The notes under the pieces were generated by a model that made no database searches, was not told the DNA's origin, and saw nothing but the letters and a program-made list of their open reading frames with translations. This document shows, piece after piece, positions 1 through 6,638 of a stretch of DNA of 39,199 bases. Each line of letters opens with the position of its first letter. Position 1 is the first letter of the stretch. The stretch is from Phycisphaerales bacterium (GTDB taxonomy: Bacteria > Planctomycetota > Phycisphaerae > Phycisphaerales > SM1A02), in the NCBI GenBank assembly GCA_014238125.1, contig JABABS010000024.1, positions 1-39,199 of the forward strand. The letters run 5' to 3'. A program made the position numbers and the translations under genes.

Positions 1-1605
1 ATTTTGGTTCTTATGCAATTGTGGGGTGCTGTTGAAGGTTGGGTTAATCCTATTGATCCTACTAACAACGAAACAAGCAACGATACAGCCAACGAAACAA
101 CCGAACCATCACGTGACCCAAATAGGGACATGAGTTGGCAAGACCAAGATCCAATTCTTATGGATGCAATTTACTACGATCAATACACTGAGTTTTTCAG
201 TCACGGTGGACCTTGGCGTTGGAACATAGCACAAGAGTATAATCAGGGAGAATTAGCGATGGCTTGGGCATCTGAAAATGATGTAGCAGTACAACCAATG
301 GTATACGGTGGGGTTGATTGGGATCATGATGGCAACCTCAGTGAAGAAGATAAGGCTAATTTCGTTATTTGGCTTGACGAATCTGTACCAGCAAATTACA
401 ACGGACCTCTTTGTTTGGATCTAGAAGGCCAATGGTGGGGAATGCTTGATACGAGTAGTCAAGCAGTGATGGATGTTGTAATCGATGCATACATCGAACA
501 AATTGAATATGCAAAAGAACTTCGTCCAAATGCGAAAATCGGTTTCTGGGGTTTTCCAAAAAAAACACACACAACCGTAAATAGCTCTACTGCTTCAGTT
601 CAACGATTAGTCGATGCTTGCACTGCAATCTTCCCTGATGTATACGAGCGTAATCCAGGTGCTAACGATGTCGCTAGGCTTCAAAGTCATCTTGAACGAG
701 CAATGGAAATGGCTAACGGTGAAATCCCAGTATATGCGCAAACATTCCCACGATATAAAGATCAAAACAGCACAAGCTTTGACTTGCTCCATACGAAAGA
801 AGAGTTCATGCGAGACCAAGTTCAAGCCTCACTTGATGCTGTATGGACTGATGCAAATGGTAAAGATCACCGTGTTAATGGCGTTGCATTCTGGGATGCA
901 TACATATTCGTAAGCATGTACACAGATAACTGGTCACAGTTATCAAACGAAGATCGTAAAGCACATTGGAATGACGTTGATGCGATGCACGTTGAATTTC
1001 TTTCAAGCATGAAAAGTTCTATAGATGCAGCAGCAGCACGGCGAGCTCTAACACAACAAGAAGACAATGCAACTCAAGCAGCTGCTGAAGAAGCAGCACG
1101 TGTTGCAGCTGCTCAAGAAGAAGCATCACGTCTTCGTGCAGAACGAAAGCGCCAACGCAGCCGCCTTGTTCGTCGTCTGAATAGTGAACGCACAAAGATC
1201 CGCCGTGCAACATCAAGCTATCGTAAGGATGCAAAGCAATACCGATCTGCACGAAATTCGTTCAAAGGCAAACGTCAATCATTCAAGAACTCCAGAAACA
1301 CATATCGAGCTGCTCTTAAAGAATGGCGTAAAAGCGGGCGCAAGCAAGCGCGTGGTTCAAAAGCACGCAGCACTGCATGGAAGAAATTTGCGTCAGTACG
1401 TAATCAGTACCGAAGTGCACGAAGTTCATGGCAAACAAATGTAAAATCATGGCATGCATCTGCAAAGAATTTCCGTAACCAACGCAGCTCATACCGCACA
1501 TCACGAAAAGCTTGGCAAAGCACAGTCAAAACATGGCGAACAGCGAATGCCACTTGGCGACAAATGGCACGAAAAGCATCAACACTCGCAGCAGTTGGCA
1601 AGTAA
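1..1605 (+). CDS. Secreted-type protein with EF-hand loop and basic aromatic-heptad tail (5' truncated)
   Basis: The frame is open to the left edge, so the N-terminus lies outside the window; residue numbers below count the TTG at position 4 as 1. Residues about 45-330 form a globular region with aromatic and acidic stretches such as LDLEGQWWG and GVAFWDAY, reminiscent of a glycosidase-type barrel, but I cannot assign a family. At about residues 104-115 DWDHDGNLSEED is a good EF-hand calcium loop. After an Ala/Glu-rich helix (about 345-380), residues 385-520 are very rich in Arg, Lys, Ser and aromatics. From 406 to 518 every seventh residue is Tyr, Phe or Trp, with only two exceptions. This predicts a long basic helix with an aromatic stripe, possibly binding a surface polymer or nucleic acid. 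Function unknown. Confidence 0.75.
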   Translation: MLVLMQLWGAVEGWVNPIDPTNNETSNDTANETTEPSRDPNRDMSWQDQDPILMDAIYYDQYTEFFSHGGPWRWNIAQEYNQGELAMAWASENDVAVQPMVYGGVDWDHDGNLSEEDKANFVIWLDESVPANYNGPLCLDLEGQWWGMLDTSSQAVMDVVIDAYIEQIEYAKELRPNAKIGFWGFPKKTHTTVNSSTASVQRLVDACTAIFPDVYERNPGANDVARLQSHLERAMEMANGEIPVYAQTFPRYKDQNSTSFDLLHTKEEFMRDQVQASLDAVWTDANGKDHRVNGVAFWDAYIFVSMYTDNWSQLSNEDRKAHWNDVDAMHVEFLSSMKSSIDAAAARRALTQQEDNATQAAAEEAARVAAAQEEASRLRAERKRQRSRLVRRLNSERTKIRRATSSYRKDAKQYRSARNSFKGKRQSFKNSRNTYRAALKEWRKSGRKQARGSKARSTAWKKFASVRNQYRSARSSWQTNVKSWHASAKNFRNQRSSYRTSRKAWQSTVKTWRTANATWRQMARKASTLAAVGK

Positions 1606-1629
1606 GTAAAGGAATATCCAAGGTAGATG

Positions 1630-1658
1630 TGCAGGGTCGATCCTAGATCGATCCTGCA
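1630..1658. terminator. Bidirectional hairpin between convergent genes
   Basis: A 13-bp stem with one G-U pair (1630-1642 with 1646-1658) encloses a 3-nt loop. It sits between the stop of the plus-strand gene (1605) and the stop of the minus-strand gene (1661). No long T-run follows, so it may act as a weak terminator or an mRNA 3'-end stabiliser. Confidence 0.5.
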
Positions 1659-1660
1659 TG

Positions 1661-2518
1661 TCATTTGGTCAGTGTTTTCAGGCGCCTTGTTGCAATCGTT
1701 TCAGTTTCAGCAGGCGAGCATTCGACTCCGATTGGACCTGTGTATCCGAGTGCCGCGAGTTCTTCAAAAACACGTTTGTAATTGATTTCTCCAGTTCCAG
1801 GTTCGTGGCGACCTGGGTGATCGGCAATTTGGATATAACCAACTTGATCAAAACCTTCGCGAAGATGTCCACAAAGATCACCTTCGCTGATTTGCATGTG
1901 GTAAAGATCCCAATTGATTTTCACCATTGGCGAATCAACTTCACGGCAAATTCGAACGGCATCTTCGCTTCCGTATAAACAATGCCCCGGATGATCAACA
2001 CGTATGTTCATGGGCTCAATAATGAGCATTACGCTCTCACGTTCAGCAATAGGAGCGGCTAGTTTTAGCCCTGCAATGACATGCTCATGCATTTCTTCTT
2101 GGGTCATCCCTTCTTGATCATTGCCACAAACAACAGTCATGCGTGTACAGCCAAGTTTGTGCGCAGTTTTGCAACTTTCTTCTATTTCTCTGACGAACTG
2201 GGCATGATTGTTCTCATTATTCATGCCGGGAGAAAAGCCCCAAGCAGTGAACTGTGCAACTTCGATGCCCCGTTCCTTGCATACTTGGGCAATTGCGTCG
2301 ATATCCTTACCTCGCCAAGGCCAGAATTCAATTGCGTCAAACCCAGCGTCTGCAGCTGCGTGAATGCGGTCTATGAAAGATAACTTTCGCCACCACATTT
2401 CAACATTTGCTGCGTAGCGGACAGGAAATGCATCGTCTTCCTGTGCGAAAGATATGGTTGTTGCTGCTGTCGCTGTCACTGCAGATGCCGCTAAAAAAGT
2501 TCTTCTCGTGATAGTCAT
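1661..2518 (-). CDS. Tat-exported hydroxypyruvate isomerase-like TIM-barrel protein
   Basis: This 285-aa protein begins TRRTFLAASAV after the start Met, a twin-arginine signal, so it should be exported folded. The rest is a xylose-isomerase-like TIM barrel. Motifs IEPMN, VDHPGHCLYGSEDA, KINWDLYHMQISEGDL and ADHPGRHEPGTGEINY match the hydroxypyruvate isomerase (Hyi) branch, including the metal-ligand Glu and Asp/His positions. Exported members are common in planctomycetes and their substrates are mostly unknown, so the exact sugar or keto-acid is uncertain. I chose ATG 2518 because it places the RR motif at the N-terminus. The frame runs open upstream to 2944, but that part overlaps the divergent lipoprotein gene and looks non-coding. 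The gene is divergent from the SGNH lipoprotein across a 91-bp gap containing twin repeats. Confidence 0.85.
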   Translation of the reverse strand: MTITRRTFLAASAVTATAATTISFAQEDDAFPVRYAANVEMWWRKLSFIDRIHAAADAGFDAIEFWPWRGKDIDAIAQVCKERGIEVAQFTAWGFSPGMNNENNHAQFVREIEESCKTAHKLGCTRMTVVCGNDQEGMTQEEMHEHVIAGLKLAAPIAERESVMLIIEPMNIRVDHPGHCLYGSEDAVRICREVDSPMVKINWDLYHMQISEGDLCGHLREGFDQVGYIQIADHPGRHEPGTGEINYKRVFEELAALGYTGPIGVECSPAETETIATRRLKTLTK

Positions 2519-2540
2519 CTTTGCATGGTAGTAATGCGTC

Positions 2541-2569
2541 GACTTCAAGTCAACGTGACTTCTAGTCAA
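2541..2569. repeat. Two near-identical 13-bp palindromic repeats, candidate operator
   Basis: GACTTCAAGTCAA (2541-2553) and GACTTCTAGTCAA (2557-2569) are direct repeats with a 16-bp period. Each contains the dyad GACTT-N-AAGTC or a near match. They lie between the divergent starts at 2518 and 2610, a natural place for a regulator site. No regulator gene is nearby. Confidence 0.35.
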
Positions 2570-2609
2570 TTGCAAGCGAATCCAAATGAGTTTCGTTATC
2601 TTGTAACCT

Positions 2610-3446
2610 ATGCTGAAATCGATCTCAAAAATGTTCTTTCTTCTTCTTCTTATCATCATTGCAACAAACCTTGGCGGGTGTTCTTCGCCAAAAACACAAA
2701 TTTCTCTTGAAAGAGTTGCAGTAACTGGTGCGAGCGTGACTGCCGGCTGGGGGGTGCAAACGCCACCAATCAAAGGAGATTTTGGAGGGTATCCAATGAA
2801 TCTAAAGCACATTGTCGATGCGATGATTATTACACCGCACGAAGAAGTTGCGTACTTTGGGGATCCAATGTTTTTTGCGAACCCTGTTGTGTCTGGTAAA
2901 GAAATCATTGAAAAAATTTCAGCATACGATCCAACACTTATCATTGCAGTTGATTTTTTGTTTTGGTATGCCTACGGTACTGCCAGCATTGAAGGTGAAG
3001 AAGATCGCATTAAAAAGTTTAACGAAGGGTTGTCATGTTTAGAAAATGTGAAATCCGACCTACTCATCGGTAACATTCCAGATGTGCATAAAGCAATCGG
3101 TAGAGTATTATCAGCGTCGCACGTGCCAACCGTTGAGACAATTCAAAAAATGAATCGTATGTTGAATTCGTGGGTGTTATTGCACCAAAATGTTACGGTA
3201 CTTGATGTGTACACACTCTACGGAGCGCTGCTTGATGATACCGCAATCAAAACTGATACATTTACTTGGCCCGCAGGTAGCAAAGAAAAATTACTTCAAT
3301 CCGACTCGCTACACATGACACTAGAGGGCACTGTGGCTGCTAGTTTGGTCGTTGCAGATGCGATAAGTCTTGAGGAAATAGAAACAAACCCAAAAATTTT
3401 AATGTTAAAGGCTGCAGCAATCGCTCGATCAGCAGCGAAGAAATAA
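2610..3446 (+). CDS. SGNH/GDSL-hydrolase-like lipoprotein
   Basis: A 278-aa protein with a hydrophobic N-terminus and the lipobox LGGC, the lipidated Cys at about residue 24, so it is probably membrane-anchored outside the cytoplasm. The mature part opens with VAVTGASVTAGWG, an SGNH block-I motif with the nucleophile Ser at about 42. GNIPDV resembles block III. Near the end DSLHMT supplies the block-V Asp (about 232) and His (about 235). This supports an esterase or deacylase fold acting on an extracytoplasmic substrate I cannot name. ATG 2631 (MFFLLLL) is an alternative start; neither has a clear ribosome site. The stop codon lies inside the palindrome shared with the convergent rmuC end. 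Confidence 0.75.
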   Translation: MLKSISKMFFLLLLIIIATNLGGCSSPKTQISLERVAVTGASVTAGWGVQTPPIKGDFGGYPMNLKHIVDAMIITPHEEVAYFGDPMFFANPVVSGKEIIEKISAYDPTLIIAVDFLFWYAYGTASIEGEEDRIKKFNEGLSCLENVKSDLLIGNIPDVHKAIGRVLSASHVPTVETIQKMNRMLNSWVLLHQNVTVLDVYTLYGALLDDTAIKTDTFTWPAGSKEKLLQSDSLHMTLEGTVAASLVVADAISLEEIETNPKILMLKAAAIARSAAKK

Positions 3447-3468
3447 AGGATCTACGAGGTAGTTTATT
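3441..3468. terminator. Palindromic intergenic element A at a convergent junction
   Basis: AATAAA plus CTAC pairs with GTAG plus TTTATT around loop GAG, with a 4-nt bulge. It contains the stop codons of both convergent genes (TAA at 3444-3446 and, on the minus strand, 3464-3466). Its core is shared with elements at 23841-23870 and, less closely, 37051-37073. It probably works as a compact bidirectional terminator. Confidence 0.55.
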
Positions 3469-4594
3469 CAAGCACTCGAGGTTCGATATCAACAGGTTCG
3501 GTTACAGGTAATTCTTTGCCTCCGGTTGAATGAAGTTCACTCAGACGTTTAGCACCAGGTTCCAATCTAGTAGTAAATGAACCCACAGCATTATTATAGG
3601 ATTCGGTTGCTTGATGCAGTCGATTGCCCACTCTCGCGAGATGTGATTGAAACTTTGCAAGTCGGTCGTAAAGTTCTTGCCCTGCTTTTGCAATTTCTTC
3701 AGCATTTTTAGCCATTGAATCTTGCCGCCAGCCAAAGGCGGCTGCTTGAAGTAATGCAACAAGCGTTGCAGGGGAGGTCAGCAATACCTTTTTTGCAAGT
3801 GCTTTGTTATGTAGTTCTGGTGATCGCTCAAGGGCAGCAACCAAAGCAGACTCAACATTCACAAACATGACTACGAATGTCGGTGATTTTTCAAACTGTT
3901 CCCAGTACGCCTTACTTGCAAGGGCATTGACATGTACTTCAAGTGCCTTGGCATGTTTGTCCAAATGTTCTGCAGCGTGTTTTGGATCTTCAATTGCATT
4001 GAGGTAATGTTCAAGTGGTAACTTTGAGTCAACGACAAGTTGGCCACCGCCGGGCATATTAATCACCATGTCGGGTCGAAGCGACTGGTCTGTGCCTGTT
4101 ACAACTTGCTCTTCGAAATCACAATGTTCAGCCATACCTGCGAACTCAACGACGTTGCGTAATCCAACTTCTCCCCATCTTCCACGATGGTCTGGTCGTC
4201 GTAGTGCTGTTTCTAACTTTGTTGTTTCTTCAATAATTTGTTTTGTTGCGCTTTCAAGTTCTGTGTACGCCTTGACTCTTTTTGTTTCTAAATCTTGCAC
4301 CGATTGTTGCGTCTTGCTGAGCAGTTCTTTAAAGGGTGCAAACTTTGTTTCTGCAAGTTGTAAAAAACTTTTTGAATTTTGGTCAACAGTTTCTTGGCTG
4401 ATTTTGGCGAATGCTTCGTTCATTCGCTCTCTCATCTCTGCGGCGTGTTTCTCTTGTGCTTCAAGTTGTGTTTGCAGCCGAACAAGTTCAAGATTCTCAT
4501 CTCCACCTGATTTTCGTCCCAAAAACGCAAAAACAGCGATTCCACCCAAAAAACAGCCAATCAGTATTCCCAGACCTAAGGAGAGGTAATCCAT
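3464..4594 (-). CDS. rmuC: RmuC family DNA recombination protein
   Basis: A 376-aa RmuC homologue. Residues 1-25 form one membrane helix (LSLGLGILIGCFLGGIAVFAF). A coiled coil follows over about 35-140, then the RmuC nuclease-like core with HRGRWGEVGLRNVVEFAGM, RPDMVINMPGG and LVVDSKLPLEHYL. RmuC limits DNA rearrangement at inverted repeats in E. coli, and its core is related to restriction-endonuclease folds. ATG 4594 was chosen because the membrane helix follows directly. A TTG start at 4636 would add 14 residues without a better ribosome site. It stands alone, divergent from the secreted protein at 4725. Confidence 0.92.
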   Translation of the reverse strand: MDYLSLGLGILIGCFLGGIAVFAFLGRKSGGDENLELVRLQTQLEAQEKHAAEMRERMNEAFAKISQETVDQNSKSFLQLAETKFAPFKELLSKTQQSVQDLETKRVKAYTELESATKQIIEETTKLETALRRPDHRGRWGEVGLRNVVEFAGMAEHCDFEEQVVTGTDQSLRPDMVINMPGGGQLVVDSKLPLEHYLNAIEDPKHAAEHLDKHAKALEVHVNALASKAYWEQFEKSPTFVVMFVNVESALVAALERSPELHNKALAKKVLLTSPATLVALLQAAAFGWRQDSMAKNAEEIAKAGQELYDRLAKFQSHLARVGNRLHQATESYNNAVGSFTTRLEPGAKRLSELHSTGGKELPVTEPVDIEPRVLE

Positions 4595-4651
4595 ATACCC
4601 AACATCGTAGGTATATTTATCGAAATTTTCTTGCAATATTGCAGTTTTCCT

Positions 4652-4680
4652 TTGAAATAACTCTTTTTATGGGCTACATT
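4652..4680 (+). promoter_or_regulatory. Candidate sigma70 promoter for the secreted protein at 4725
   Basis: TTGAAA (4652-4657), a 17-bp spacer and TACATT (4675-4680) sit 44 bases before ATG 4725, in the divergent gap next to rmuC. The -35 matches 5/6 and the -10 matches 4/6. Confidence 0.4.
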
Positions 4681-4724
4681 ACGTGTACGGTTTTTTTAGA
4701 GAGAAGCCAGAAATGGAGAGAAGT

Positions 4725-5396
4725 ATGAAGAAAGCATTAGGAATTTTTGTCTCAACTTTACTTGTAACATCTGTTGCAGTGGGCGATATCTACTACGATC
4801 CAACAGGTGATATTTCTACTGGTAATCCAAATCTTGACATTACAAGTGTTGAAATGACAACAAGTGGTTGGGATCTCCTTGTAACTATTACCGTAGATAA
4901 CTTAGATGCTGACTGGGGCAATTACATGGTATTTATGGATTTCGGAGATGACTATATGGGGAACTTTGGTGCTCCTCAAAACAGCAATCCTTGGGGAAGG
5001 AATGTAATTGGGCACGCTGGATTTGATTCATTTACTGGTATTTGGTTAAATGGAGGCGGTGGGCTCGAGCATTATGGATGGAATGGATCAGATTGGTATA
5101 ACCAATATTCAGGCCCAGGCATTGATATAGATTGGGATAACAACTCAATTACATTCGGATATATGGATTTGGCGTACGCCCTTGCCAGCGATGGAGTAAC
5201 AGAGATTGGTTTTGAAATAGGAACAACAGGTGGCAACTGGGGCGACCCAGCAATTGACTTGCTCGGTGGAGAAGGTACGCAGGCGGGTTGGGGCGGCGTC
5301 TCTGTTATTACTGATTTGCAGTATTTCACTATACCGGCGCCAAGTGTACTTGCTCTCTTTGCAATGGCAGGCATTGGACGACGAAGACGGTCGTAA
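4725..5396 (+). CDS. Secreted beta-rich protein with PEP-CTERM-like anchor
   Basis: A 223-aa protein with an N-terminal signal (KKALGIFVSTLLVTSVAVG). At the C-terminus PAPSVLALFAMAGIGRRRR combines a PAP motif, a hydrophobic helix and an Arg cluster, the planctomycete variant of a PEP-CTERM sorting signal. The middle (about 25-120) contains NLDI, DWGNYMVFMD, NPWGR and GIWLN. These recur in the same order in the GH13 enzyme at 6639, so this is a shared module, perhaps a DOMON/carbohydrate-binding-like beta sandwich. I infer a role near the cell surface in polysaccharide handling. ATG 4725 is preferred because GGAGAG lies 4 bases upstream and the signal peptide starts there; ATG 4713 and GTG 4683 are possible but less fitting. 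Confidence 0.8.
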   Translation: MKKALGIFVSTLLVTSVAVGDIYYDPTGDISTGNPNLDITSVEMTTSGWDLLVTITVDNLDADWGNYMVFMDFGDDYMGNFGAPQNSNPWGRNVIGHAGFDSFTGIWLNGGGGLEHYGWNGSDWYNQYSGPGIDIDWDNNSITFGYMDLAYALASDGVTEIGFEIGTTGGNWGDPAIDLLGGEGTQAGWGGVSVITDLQYFTIPAPSVLALFAMAGIGRRRRS

Positions 5397-5417
5397 TTCG
5401 CATGAATTGATTTTACC

Positions 5418-5454
5418 CAACACCCATCATTGCTTGGTGGGTGTTGTAGTTTTA
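5418..5454 (+). terminator. Intrinsic terminator after the PEP-CTERM-like gene
   Basis: A 12-bp stem with one wobble (5418-5429 with 5435-5446) has a 5-nt loop and is followed by TAGTTTTAT. It lies between the stop at 5396 and the ribosome site of the next gene (AGGA at 5457-5460), so the two genes are probably partly uncoupled. Confidence 0.6.
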
Positions 5455-5468
5455 TAAGGAAGAAAGAA

Positions 5469-6548
5469 ATGAAAAACATCATCATTACAACATCATTACT
5501 CACAATGTCATCAGTCTGTGTCGCACAGCCTGTTGTCGACGGTACTGTTGACGCAGCATACGGTGCGCCAAATGCTGTGCAAAACACACAAACAAGTTTT
5601 GGTAACTCCGACCTTGGCATGCCAGATTTTGCAAATGGTTCAGAAATTGATGCCGGTTACGCTGTTATTGACAGTGGCTACCTCTACATCATGTTTTCTG
5701 GAAATTTAGAAAGCACATTTAACAAAATAGACATCTTTATTGATGCGCGTAGTGGTGGACAAAACACATTACGTGCTGATAATCCAGACGTAGACTTCGA
5801 TGGATTGAATCGAATGGGTGATGATGGAACTGGAAACGGTTTATCATTCGACACTGGTTTTGATGCAGACATGTGGATAGGCATGACGTGCGGTGGCGAT
5901 ACTTTTGCTACTTACGCAAACTATGCTGAACTACACACAACAGGTGGTGGGTTTGGAACGTTCATTGGTGAAGGATCTTCTGGCTCTGCAGGTGTTATTT
6001 ACGGAAAAACAGGTATGTTGCTCGCACTTGACAACTCAAACGTTGGGGGAGTTGGATACGGCGAAGGTGTTGGTTGCGGTGAGGGTGTGACAACTGGTAT
6101 TGAAGTTGCAATTCCCCTTTCCTTACTAGATTGGGATGGCGAAGCGGGAGACATAACTTCTGCAAAAGTGTGCGCCTTCATTAACAATGGTGGACACGAC
6201 CACATGTCAAACCAAGTTATTGGTGGGTTAAGCGGAAGCTCAAGCCTTGGCGACCCTCGAAATGTTAATTTTGATTTAATTGCAGGTAACCAATTCTTTA
6301 CAATTGGAGGAACGGCAGATCCTTGCCCAGATCCAACAGGCGCTTGCTGTTTTGACACAGACTGCAGTGATTTGGCAGAAACAGATTGTTCTGCACTTGG
6401 CGGGGCATATCACGGTGACGGTTCATTCTGTAATACCGAACCATCTCCATGTGCACCAGAGCCATGCCAAGGCGATACTGATGGCGATGGCGATGTCGAT
6501 GTTGAAGATCTCCTCACGGTGATTGGAAACTGGGGTTGTAGCCCGTAA
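5469..6548 (+). CDS. Secreted protein with cysteine-rich 'PTGACC' module and dockerin-like tail
   Basis: A 359-aa protein. A signal peptide (about 1-19, ending SSVCVAQ) precedes a beta-rich domain (about 22-280) that starts VVDGTVDAAYG and contains repeated acidic loops, resembling DOMON or carbohydrate-binding sandwiches. Next comes a cysteine-rich segment, PTGACCFDTDCSDLAETDC and GGAYHGDGSFC, seen in many planctomycete exported proteins. It ends with CQGDTDGDGDVDVEDLLTVIGNWGC, a single calcium-loop dockerin-like tail of the 'GC-type' kind; such tails replace PEP-CTERM in this group and may serve surface attachment. AGGA 8 bases upstream supports ATG 5469. Upstream and downstream neighbours share related modules, which suggests one extracellular function, possibly glucan binding. 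Function is otherwise unknown. Confidence 0.8.
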   Translation: MKNIIITTSLLTMSSVCVAQPVVDGTVDAAYGAPNAVQNTQTSFGNSDLGMPDFANGSEIDAGYAVIDSGYLYIMFSGNLESTFNKIDIFIDARSGGQNTLRADNPDVDFDGLNRMGDDGTGNGLSFDTGFDADMWIGMTCGGDTFATYANYAELHTTGGGFGTFIGEGSSGSAGVIYGKTGMLLALDNSNVGGVGYGEGVGCGEGVTTGIEVAIPLSLLDWDGEAGDITSAKVCAFINNGGHDHMSNQVIGGLSGSSSLGDPRNVNFDLIAGNQFFTIGGTADPCPDPTGACCFDTDCSDLAETDCSALGGAYHGDGSFCNTEPSPCAPEPCQGDTDGDGDVDVEDLLTVIGNWGCSP

Positions 6549-6570
6549 GTGAGTATTTTGATTTCATGGT

Positions 6571-6606
6571 GGGGGAGTTCGTTTACGCGAACTCCCCCGT
6601 TTTTTT
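6571..6606 (+). terminator. Strong intrinsic terminator
   Basis: A perfect 11-bp GC-rich stem (6571-6581 with 6588-6598) with a 6-nt loop is followed by G and seven T. It closes transcription of the cysteine-rich secreted protein before the GH13 gene. Confidence 0.9.
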
Positions 6607-6638
6607 GTAAACAGGAGATATTGAGGTAGTATGTAGTT

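Noticed and set aside
2519-2944. Upstream extension of the hydroxypyruvate-isomerase-like frame
   Set aside because: The Tat signal begins at ATG 2518, and the extension overlaps the lipoprotein gene on the other strand without any motif.
5072-5620. 182-codon minus-strand frame across the 4725 and 5469 genes
   Set aside because: It crosses a terminator hairpin and two signal-bearing genes and reads as a shadow frame.
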